From positions 1 through 7,481 of the forward strand of contig JAKADD010000120.1 in the NCBI GenBank assembly GCA_021820825.1: 7,481 nucleotides of DNA, given 5' to 3'. The translations under genes were made by a program, and so were the position numbers. Position 1 is the stretch's first letter, and each line of letters begins with the position of its first letter. Below the pieces are notes generated by a model. That model searched no databases. It saw only the letters and a list, made by a program, of their open reading frames with translations, and was not told where the DNA came from. Positions 1-5,083 of the stretch are shown in pieces. Origin of the DNA: Bacillota bacterium. Its GTDB lineage: Bacteria > Bacillota > Bacilli > Alicyclobacillales > SLC66.

Positions 1-787
1 TTTTATCGGTTATGTCGACGGTGAAACGTTTGAGGGCGGCGAAGCGGAAAATTACCAGTTGGAACTGGGCTCCGGCACGTTCGTTCCCGGCTTCGAAGAG
101 CAACTGATCGGAATTCAGGCTGGTTTCGACCGGGAACTCACGGTTACCTTTCCGGAGGAGTATCATGTCAAGTTCCTTGCGGGCAAGGAAGCGACTTTCA
201 AGGTGCATGTCCACGACATCAAGCGCAAGGCGCTTCCCGAACTCGATGACGAGTTTGCCATGGACATCAGCGAATTTGAGACATTTGAAGAACTGAAAGC
301 GGATCTGGCGCACAACCTGGAGCACCAAAAAGAGCATGAACATCACCATTATGTAGAAACCACTGTGCTTGACAAAGTGGTGGCGGCGGCCGAGGTGGAC
401 ATTCCCGCTCCGATGATCAATCAGGAGATTGACTCCCAGGTCAAGGAATTTGAGTCGCGTCTTGAGGCGCAGGGCATCCCGCTCGACGCTTATCAGGAAT
501 TTACTGGAACAGCTATGGACGAAATCCGCGCCCAGTTCCGTGATGAGGCCGCAAAACGCGTGAAAACCGCTTTGGTGATAGAAGCGGTGGTAAAGGCTGA
601 AAATATCGCAGTCACGGAATCTGAACTCGATCTGGAAGTGCAGAAGATCGCCGATTCTGCACAAATGGATTTCGATTACGTCAAACAATTGCTCATGGAC
701 AAAGATCCTGGATTGCCGGGTCTCAGGTCGCAAATTCAATCGCGCAGGGCTGTGGAGTTTCTGATCGACCATAGCGTTCGCGCCTGA
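1..787 (+). CDS. tig: Trigger factor, ribosome-associated chaperone / peptidyl-prolyl isomerase (5' end missing)
   Basis: The coding frame is open from base 2, so the start lies outside the window; 261 codons are visible and the stop is TGA at 785-787. Full-length trigger factors have about 425-435 residues, so roughly the N-terminal 165, including the ribosome-binding domain, are missing. The first visible residues (FIGYVDGETFEGG, then GSGTFVPGFEEQLIG) are the FKBP-like isomerase domain, ending near base 240. The rest is the helical C-terminal chaperone domain, with the usual DIPAPMINQEID segment (about 399-434). Trigger factor binds at the ribosomal exit tunnel and shields nascent chains. 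One oddity is a histidine-rich stretch at 311-352. A terminator follows the gene, so it is probably transcribed separately from clpP. Identification is firm from domain motifs and synteny. Confidence 0.97.
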   Translation, partial: FIGYVDGETFEGGEAENYQLELGSGTFVPGFEEQLIGIQAGFDRELTVTFPEEYHVKFLAGKEATFKVHVHDIKRKALPELDDEFAMDISEFETFEELKADLAHNLEHQKEHEHHHYVETTVLDKVVAAAEVDIPAPMINQEIDSQVKEFESRLEAQGIPLDAYQEFTGTAMDEIRAQFRDEAAKRVKTALVIEAVVKAENIAVTESELDLEVQKIADSAQMDFDYVKQLLMDKDPGLPGLRSQIQSRRAVEFLIDHSVRA

Positions 788-816
788 GATTGTGTAAAAT
801 GGGATCAAGAGACGAT

Positions 817-844
817 GAGGCATGTGAGGGATGCCTTGTTTTTT
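817..844 (+). terminator. Rho-independent terminator after tig
   Basis: A perfect 6-bp stem (AGGCAT at 818-823, ATGCCT at 831-836) encloses a 7-base loop. G-U pairs can extend the stem outward, and TTGTTTTTT follows up to 844. The position, 30 bases after the tig stop and 44 bases before the clpP start, suggests that tig and clpPX are separate transcription units, or that clpPX is reached by partial readthrough. The stem is short, so termination may be incomplete. Confidence 0.72.
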
Positions 845-887
845 CCTTATGATTCAGCGTCATGGTGGGATATAGGAGGGTTAGTGT

Positions 888-1478
888 ATGAACTTGGTTC
901 CAATGGTTATTGAACAGACAAGCCGCGGTGAACGGGCATACGATATTTATTCCCGGCTCCTGAAGGACAGGATCATCTTTATTGGCACGCCGATTGATGA
1001 TTACGTAGCCAATTCCGTCGTTGCCCAACTGCTCTTTCTGGCCTCCGAAGACGCTGACAAGGACATCAGTCTGTATATCAACAGCCCAGGAGGGTCAATT
1101 ACCGCGGGCATGGCTATTTTTGATACGATGCAGTTCATCAAACCGCAGGTGTCCACAATGTGCGTGGGTCTTGCCGCCAGTATGGGATCGCTGTTATTGA
1201 CGGCGGGCGGCAAGGGGAAACGGTTTGCGCTTCCCAACAGTGAGATCATGATCCATCAGCCACTTGGCGGCGTAAGAGGGCAGGCGTCGGACATTAAAAT
1301 CCATGCGGAGTGGATTTTAAAGACGCGGCATAAGCTGAACCTCATTTATGCGGAACGCACAGGTCAACCGCTCGCGAAGATCGAGGTGGACACTGATCGT
1401 GACAACTGGATGAGCGCCGAAGAGGCGAAGGCTTATGGTCTGATTGACGAGGTGATACTGCGCCCGGACCTTAAATGA
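888..1478 (+). CDS. clpP: ClpP, proteolytic subunit of the ClpXP protease
   Basis: A 196-residue serine protease of full family length. The catalytic triad is Ser98 (GLAASMGS), His123 (MIHQPLGG) and Asp172 (DTDRDN). The N-terminal [28 protein letters not shown] stretch and the NSPGGS oxyanion loop (residues 65-70) are typical of the Firmicute housekeeping ClpP. Fourteen subunits stack as two heptameric rings and degrade chains fed in by an AAA+ partner, here most obviously ClpX encoded next door. The ATG at 888 is supported by AGGAGGG at 874-880, seven bases upstream. The clpP stop overlaps the clpX ribosome binding site, so the two are very likely co-transcribed and translationally coupled. 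I see no CtsR box pair and no CIRCE element between tig and clpP. A TATGAT hexamer at 848-853 could be a -10 box, but no good -35 accompanies it. Confidence 0.98.
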   Translation: MNLVPMVIEQTSRGERAYDIYSRLLKDRIIFIGTPIDDYVANSVVAQLLFLASEDADKDISLYINSPGGSITAGMAIFDTMQFIKPQVSTMCVGLAASMGSLLLTAGGKGKRFALPNSEIMIHQPLGGVRGQASDIKIHAEWILKTRHKLNLIYAERTGQPLAKIEVDTDRDNWMSAEEAKAYGLIDEVILRPDLK

Positions 1479-1491
1479 GGAGGGATTACCC

Positions 1492-2772
1492 GTGTTTAAG
1501 TTTAACGATGACAAAGGACAGCTAAAGTGCTCGTTCTGTGGGAAAACCCAGGATCAGGTGCGCAAACTCGTAGCGGGTCCTGGGGTGTATATTTGTGATG
1601 AGTGCATTGAACTCTGCAACGAGATCGTCGAGGAGGAACTCGGCGATGAGGAAGAGTTTGAACTGAAGGATGTTCCGAAACCGACGGAGATCAAAAACAT
1701 TCTGGATTCGTATGTGATTGGACAGGAGCGCGCGAAAAAATCGCTTGCGGTGGCGGTGTACAATCACTACAAGCGAATCAACACGAGCGCCAAAAACGAA
1801 GATGTGGAACTGTCAAAGAGCAATATACTGCTGATCGGTCCCACAGGTTCGGGAAAAACGCTGTTGGCCCAAACGCTCGCGCGGATTCTGAACGTTCCCT
1901 TTGCCATCGCCGACGCCACTTCTCTGACTGAGGCCGGGTATGTGGGGGAAGATGTGGAGAATATTCTTCTCAAGCTCATTCAGTCGGCCGATTACGATGT
2001 GGAGAAGGCTGAGAAGGGCATCATCTACATCGATGAAATCGACAAGATCGCGCGCAAATCCGAAAACCCGTCGATTACACGAGATGTTTCAGGTGAGGGT
2101 GTTCAGCAGGCGCTGCTAAAAATCCTGGAAGGCACCGTGGCCAGCGTTCCGCCACAGGGGGGGCGCAAGCATCCCCATCAGGAGTTTATCCAGATCGATA
2201 CAAGTCACGTCCTGTTCATCTGCGGCGGCGCGTTTGACGGCATGGAGCCGATCATCAAACGCAGACTGGGCAAGAAAGTGATCGGCTTCGGTACGAGTGA
2301 AGAGGGGCGAGCGCAGGTTCAGGATGCGGAGATTCTGGCCAAGGTGCTCCCGGAGGATTTGCTGCGCTACGGGCTGATTCCGGAGTTTGTGGGACGGCTG
2401 CCTGTCATTACCACTCTCGAAGCGCTTGACGAACCGGCCCTGAAACAGATTCTGACGGAGCCGAAAAATGCTCTTGTCAAGCAGTATCAACGACTTCTGG
2501 ACATGGATTCCGTGGAACTGGAATTCGCCGACGAAGCACTGACGGAAATTGCAAAAGAAGCCATCAAACGTAATACAGGCGCACGGGGACTGCGGGCTAT
2601 CATTGAGGGTATCATGCTCGAAGTGATGTACGAACTGCCTGCGCGCACTGATGTGAAGCGTTGTATCGTGACGCGAGAAACGGTCGTGAACAGGGAAGAA
2701 CCCATTCTGGTCGTTGATTCCGAACCTGCCTCCGATAGCCGCAAGAAGAAGAAAAAAGAAGAAACGGCTTAG
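1492..2772 (+). CDS. clpX: ClpX, AAA+ unfoldase subunit of the ClpXP protease
   Basis: A 426-residue protein, normal for ClpX. The N-terminal zinc-binding domain has Cys13, Cys16, Cys35 and Cys38. The AAA+ module shows Walker A GPTGSGKT (116-123), pore loop GYVG (149-152), Walker B with Asp181-Glu182, RKH loop (225-227), the IGF loop that docks on ClpP (264-266), the arginine finger region EFVGR (Arg302), and sensor-2 GAR (363-365). The hexamer recognises tagged substrates, unfolds them with ATP and threads them into ClpP. The start is GTG at 1492, preceded by AGGAGGG (1478-1484), which overlaps the clpP stop. The C-terminus is unusual: a lysine-rich tail ([11 protein letters not shown]) encoded by an A/G-rich run that is in register with the 14-bp tandem array directly after the TAG stop (2770-2772). 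Confidence 0.98.
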   Translation: MFKFNDDKGQLKCSFCGKTQDQVRKLVAGPGVYICDECIELCNEIVEEELGDEEEFELKDVPKPTEIKNILDSYVIGQERAKKSLAVAVYNHYKRINTSAKNEDVELSKSNILLIGPTGSGKTLLAQTLARILNVPFAIADATSLTEAGYVGEDVENILLKLIQSADYDVEKAEKGIIYIDEIDKIARKSENPSITRDVSGEGVQQALLKILEGTVASVPPQGGRKHPHQEFIQIDTSHVLFICGGAFDGMEPIIKRRLGKKVIGFGTSEEGRAQVQDAEILAKVLPEDLLRYGLIPEFVGRLPVITTLEALDEPALKQILTEPKNALVKQYQRLLDMDSVELEFADEALTEIAKEAIKRNTGARGLRAIIEGIMLEVMYELPARTDVKRCIVTRETVVNREEPILVVDSEPASDSRKKKKKEETA

Positions 2773-2882
2773 AGAAAATGAAATAGAGAAAACGGAGTAG
2801 AGAAAACGGAGTAGAGAAAACGGAGTAGAGAAAACGGAGTAGAGAAAACGGAGTAGAGAAAACGACGTTGAAGAAACTATGC
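2757..2882 (+). repeat. 14-bp tandem repeat array spanning the clpX stop codon
   Basis: Five identical copies of agagaaaacggagt lie head to tail at 2785-2854. They are flanked by a 12/14 match at 2855-2868 and an 11/14 match at 2771-2784. In the same register, 2757-2770 (the last clpX codons) matches 10/14. Further out, 2869-2882 is a very decayed unit (7/14). The octamer GAAGAAAC occurs at 2758-2765 and again at 2870-2877, exactly 112 bases (8 x 14) apart. The pattern of identical centre and decayed edges fits expansion by slippage or unequal exchange, seeded in the clpX 3' end. Since 14 is not a multiple of 3, the TAG in each unit falls in successive reading frames. The + strand is almost all purine, so the clpX 3' UTR here should be unstructured RNA. 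Confidence 0.93.
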
Positions 2883-2893
2883 AATAGACTTCA

Positions 2894-2917
2894 GCTTTAA
2901 TGCTTTAATGTTTTAAT
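2894..2917 (+). repeat. Three tandem 8-bp units
   Basis: The units are gctttaat (2894-2901), gctttaat (2902-2909) and gttttaat (2910-2917). This AT-rich triplication sits between the 14-bp array and the GC-rich inverted repeat. It is probably another slippage product; I see no function in it. Confidence 0.85.
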
Positions 2918-2951
2918 GCCGTTGCCGCGCCTCCTGTATGAGGTGTAACCA

Positions 2952-3038
2952 TGCTCGGCCGGGATCGTATGCTGCGCCGAGGCGAGTTCGGCGTAGCCGT
3001 GTTTGAGCAGCGGCGCAGCATACGATCCCGGCCGAGCA
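2952..3038. repeat. Perfect 28-bp inverted repeat with a 31-base loop
   Basis: The left arm at 2952-2979 begins TGCTCGGCCGGGATCG and ends GCGCCG. The right arm at 3011-3038 is its exact reverse complement, with no mismatch over 28 bp. The arms are GC-rich, and the loop (2980-3010) contains a small GGC-GTA-GCC dyad. No T-run follows, so it is not a classical terminator by itself. No target-site duplication is evident at the edges. It could be a dispersed palindromic repeat, a remnant of a small inverted-repeat element, or an RNA hairpin affecting the clpX 3' end. Part of the arm (CAGCATAC, 3016-3023) recurs at 3052-3059. Confidence 0.95.
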
Positions 3039-3056
3039 GGCACAGCAAGCACAGCA
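3039..3056 (+). repeat. Nine-bp near-duplicate next to the inverted repeat
   Basis: ggcacagca (3039-3047) is followed by agcacagca (3048-3056), differing at one base. CACAGCAA at 3041-3048 is also complementary to TTGCTGTG at 3113-3120, so the transcript could form an outer stem around the downstream terminator. Confidence 0.7.
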
Positions 3057-3085
3057 TACACATTTTCGAACCACCCGGCCCTCCG

Positions 3086-3114
3086 GCTGCCGAGAAACCT
3101 TCGGCAGCTTTTTT
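3086..3114 (+). terminator. Strong Rho-independent terminator of the clpP-clpX unit
   Basis: An 8-bp GC-rich stem (GCTGCCGA at 3086-3093, TCGGCAGC at 3101-3108) with a 7-base loop is followed directly by six T residues (3109-3114). It lies about 315 bases after the clpX stop, so clpX mRNA would carry the repeat array and the large hairpin in its 3' UTR. It also insulates lonB from clpPX transcription. The opposite strand lacks a T-run, so it should act on + strand transcripts only. Confidence 0.9.
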
Positions 3115-3149
3115 GCTGTGTACGGATGGCGGCTCGATCCGGATTTGCA

Positions 3150-3179
3150 CGGCAGAATGCCGACCCCAGTGAGCACTGG
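3150..3179. promoter_or_regulatory. Two adjacent short dyads upstream of the lonB promoter
   Basis: CGGCA-GAA-TGCCG (3150-3162) is followed by the perfect palindrome CCAGTG-AG-CACTGG (3166-3179), which ends seven bases before the proposed -35 box. Neither is followed by a T-run. The second has the form of a dimeric regulator's operator, but dyads this short can occur by chance and I do not recognise the site. Confidence 0.3.
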
Positions 3180-3186
3180 AATGGTC

Positions 3187-3215
3187 GTTTAACTTTTCGT
3201 AGCTTTGGCCATACT
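3187..3215 (+). promoter_or_regulatory. Candidate forespore (sigma-F, perhaps sigma-G) promoter of lonB
   Basis: GTTTA at 3187-3191 matches the sigma-F -35 consensus GYATA at four of five positions. Exactly 15 bases later, GGCCATACT (3207-3215) matches the sigma-F -10 consensus GGNNANANT at every fixed position. CATACTT (3210-3216) also fits the overlapping sigma-G -10 CATnnTA at all but its last base, with an 18-base spacer. Transcription would start near 3222, giving a leader of about 28 bases before the ATG at 3250. No good sigma-A promoter is visible here. In B. subtilis, lonB is known to be transcribed in the forespore by sigma-F, which agrees. Confidence 0.6.
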
Positions 3216-3235
3216 TAGTAAAACATGTGAGCTTC

Positions 3236-3243
3236 GGAGGGGG
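3236..3243 (+). promoter_or_regulatory. lonB ribosome binding site
   Basis: GGAGGGGG lies six bases before the ATG at 3250. An in-frame ATG at 3244 directly abuts this site and is too close, and a TTG at 3205 would fall inside the proposed promoter. The site therefore decides for 3250. Confidence 0.8.
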
Positions 3244-3249
3244 ATGCGA

Positions 3250-4950
3250 ATGAATTCCAGCCTGATTGTACTGGCGGTTGTGCAGGTTATATTTGCAGGG
3301 ATTGTGGGTCTCTACTTTTTAAACATGATGCGCACCCAGCAACATAACAGAGTGACCGTGGACAGGGAATCTACCAGAGAACTGGAACGGTTGCGCAAGA
3401 TGCGTGCGGTGTCTCTCTCAGAACCGTTGTCGGAGCGAACGCGACCGACATGCCTTGGAGACATCATCGGGCAGGAAGATGGATTGCGCACGCTGCGGGC
3501 GGCTCTTTGCGGGCCCAACCCACAACATGTGATCATCTATGGTCCGCCTGGCGTGGGCAAGACGGCTGCCGCCCGTGTCATACTGGAGGAGGCCAAACGG
3601 ACGCCCGGTTCACCATTTTTGCCAGCGGCGGTGTTCTGCGAACTCGACGGCACCACAGCTCGCTTTGATGAACGGGGGATTGCCGACCCGCTGATTGGTT
3701 CCGTGCACGATCCGATCTACCAGGGGGCGGGAGCCATGGGCGTCGCGGGGATTCCGCAACCGAAGCAGGGAGCGGTGACCAAGGCGCACGGGGGTGTGCT
3801 GTTTATCGATGAGATCGGCGAATTGCATCCCATTCAGATGAACAAACTTCTGAAGGTTCTGGAGGACCGCCGGGTATTCTTTGAAAGCGCCTATTACAAT
3901 CAGGACGACAGCAACATACCGCTGCACATTCACGACATGTTCCAAAATGGTTTGCCAGCGGATTTTCGCCTGATCGGCGCCACGACAAGAAGTCCGCAGG
4001 ATATTCCGCCAGCCATTCGATCCCGTTGCCTGGAAATCTTTTTTCGACCACTCAATGCTGAGGAAATTGCTGTGATTGTCCAGAGAGCCTCTGAAAAGAT
4101 TCGCTTCGCGATGTTTCCTACCGCGGTTGAGGTCGTGACAAGACATGCCGCCAACGGCAGGGAAGCAGTCAATGTTGTGCAGATTGCGGCTGGCATTGCG
4201 TTGGCGGAGAAACGTACGGAAATCACCCGCGAAGACGTGGAATGGGTGGTGCACAGCAGTCAGATTGCACCGCGTCCAGAACGCAAAGTGCCTGAAAAAC
4301 CGCAGGTAGGGGTGGTCAATGGTCTTGCTGTTTATGGCCCCACTTCAGGCATGCTGCTGGAGGTGGAGGCCACCGCAGTGGTGGCCCGGGTTTCTGGTCA
4401 CGGCGCGGTATCGGTAACAGGAGTGATCGACGAAGAGGAACTGGGCGGCGGAGGGCGTGTTTTGCGGCGCAGGAGCACCGCTCGCAGTTCGATTGACAAT
4501 GTTGTGACCGCGCTTCGTCGCTGCCTGCCTGTGAATCTCGCCGATTACGATGTGCATGTGAATTTTCCTGGCGGCACACCTGTTGACGGCCCGTCGGCCG
4601 GAGTCAGCATGGCCGTTGCCATCTATTCTGCGGTGACCGGAATACCCGTCGATAACAGGGTGGCCATGACAGGTGAGATTTCTATTTATGGATCGGTTCG
4701 TCCCGTTGGCGGTGTCTCTGCAAAAGTGGAGGCCGCCCGGCTCGCGGGCGCGCGTAGAGTCATCATTCCCGCGGACAATGACCAGGAGCGTCTGCATCGT
4801 TTTAGTGACGTCGACATTGTGCTGGCCTCAAGGCTTGAGGATGCGCTGTCCTGTTCACTGCTGCGCGACGCAGCTGTGGAACCAGTCGGTTCCGCGTACT
4901 CACCCACAATGTCTCTGCCGACATCGGCGGCGGCGCAGGGAAACGTCTGA
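3250..4950 (+). CDS. lonB: LonB, membrane-anchored Lon-like ATP-dependent serine protease
   Basis: From the ATG at 3250 the protein has 566 residues, close to B. subtilis LonB. A hydrophobic segment at residues 4-24 is a single membrane anchor; there is no canonical Lon N-domain. The AAA+ module has Walker A GPPGVGKT (98-105), Walker B FIDE (Asp187-Glu188), a GATTR segment (243-247) and AIRSR with candidate arginine fingers (Arg257, Arg259). The protease domain has the Ser-Lys dyad: Ser449 in DGPSAG and Lys492 in GGVSAK. LonB degrades proteins at the membrane; in B. subtilis it is made in the forespore during sporulation. The gene is cut off from clpX by a terminator and has its own sigma-F-like promoter. 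lonA follows after 133 bases with no terminator between, so readthrough is possible. The last 25 or so residues are low-complexity (Ser/Ala/Pro) and probably disordered. Confidence 0.96.
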   Translation: MNSSLIVLAVVQVIFAGIVGLYFLNMMRTQQHNRVTVDRESTRELERLRKMRAVSLSEPLSERTRPTCLGDIIGQEDGLRTLRAALCGPNPQHVIIYGPPGVGKTAAARVILEEAKRTPGSPFLPAAVFCELDGTTARFDERGIADPLIGSVHDPIYQGAGAMGVAGIPQPKQGAVTKAHGGVLFIDEIGELHPIQMNKLLKVLEDRRVFFESAYYNQDDSNIPLHIHDMFQNGLPADFRLIGATTRSPQDIPPAIRSRCLEIFFRPLNAEEIAVIVQRASEKIRFAMFPTAVEVVTRHAANGREAVNVVQIAAGIALAEKRTEITREDVEWVVHSSQIAPRPERKVPEKPQVGVVNGLAVYGPTSGMLLEVEATAVVARVSGHGAVSVTGVIDEEELGGGGRVLRRRSTARSSIDNVVTALRRCLPVNLADYDVHVNFPGGTPVDGPSAGVSMAVAIYSAVTGIPVDNRVAMTGEISIYGSVRPVGGVSAKVEAARLAGARRVIIPADNDQERLHRFSDVDIVLASRLEDALSCSLLRDAAVEPVGSAYSPTMSLPTSAAAQGNV

Positions 4951-4976
4951 ATATCCTGTTGTTCACAGGCGATGCT

Positions 4977-5007
4977 ATGACGGTATGCCATTCAGGCACA
5001 CGGTCAT
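4977..5007. promoter_or_regulatory. Imperfect dyad upstream of the lonA promoter, possible operator or RNA hairpin
   Basis: Thirteen positions on each side of a five-base centre (ATTCA, 4990-4994) pair with two mismatches: ATGAC and GTCAT at the outside, TGCC and GGCA at the inside. It ends 15 bases before the -35 box. No T-run follows, so it is unlikely to be a Rho-independent terminator of lonB. It is not a CIRCE element or CtsR box. A role as a regulator site is inference. Confidence 0.4.
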
Positions 5008-5022
5008 GGCGTCGCTTTGCGT

Positions 5023-5051
5023 TAGACAAAGGGATGCAAGTCCGCTAAAAT
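5023..5051 (+). promoter_or_regulatory. Sigma-A promoter of lonA
   Basis: TAGACA (5023-5028) matches the -35 consensus TTGACA at five of six positions. TAAAAT (5046-5051) matches TATAAT at five of six, and the spacer is exactly 17 bases. Initiation near 5058 would give a leader of about 26 bases. This would let lonA be expressed in vegetative cells independently of the forespore-type lonB promoter. Confidence 0.75.
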
Positions 5052-5069
5052 GCACAGTGACAGGGATGT

Positions 5070-5076
5070 GGGGGTG
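5070..5076 (+). promoter_or_regulatory. lonA ribosome binding site
   Basis: GGGGGTG, one mismatch from GGAGGTG, lies seven bases before the ATG at 5084. The in-frame ATG at 5066 lacks a comparable site and would begin only about eight bases after the expected transcription start. Confidence 0.65.
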
Positions 5077-5083
5077 CAGACAA

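Larger units (their letters stand above)
2773..3249. other. Long non-coding gap between clpX and lonB
   Basis: No convincing gene is present on either strand. The short open frames across 2905-3218 have no ribosome binding site, cross the large inverted repeat and the terminator, and resemble no family I know. Contents in order: the rest of the 14-bp array (to 2882), an 8-bp triplication (2894-2917), a perfect 28-bp inverted repeat (2952-3038), a 9-bp near-duplicate (3039-3056), a strong terminator (3086-3114), two short dyads (3150-3162 and 3166-3179), and a sigma-F-like promoter with the lonB ribosome binding site (3187-3243). The gap separates the clpPX unit from the lon unit. Confidence 0.85.

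Noticed and set aside
2751..2758. A-run (AAA AAA in frame) near the clpX end as a programmed frameshift site
   Set aside because: The heptamer phase is wrong for a classic -1 site. Either shift adds only about 9-13 residues before a stop, and no stimulatory structure follows directly.
2771..2868. The 14-bp array as a CRISPR array or a TRAP binding site
   Set aside because: There are no unique spacers between units, so it is a plain tandem repeat. The GAG/UAG triplets are not spaced by the two to three bases that TRAP needs.
2952..3038. The large inverted repeat as an intact insertion sequence or MITE
   Set aside because: The interior is only 31 bases with no gene, and no target-site duplication is visible at the borders. 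A dispersed repeat remains possible but needs a genome search.
2905..3218. Small open frames on both strands in the clpX-lonB gap
   Set aside because: They cross the perfect inverted repeat and the terminator, read the same palindrome on both strands, and lack ribosome binding sites.
3610..4254. 214-codon open frame on the - strand opposite lonB
   Set aside because: It lies opposite the conserved AAA+ module of lonB and shows no motif or start signal.
4955..4969. CCTGT-TGTTC-ACAGG hairpin as the lonB terminator
   Set aside because: The stem is only five bases and no T-run follows.
4673..5083. In-frame upstream extension of lonA giving a protein of about 910 residues
   Set aside because: It overlaps lonB in another frame, has no Lon-like sequence, and would be transcribed through the lonA promoter. 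The start at 5084 gives the normal family length.
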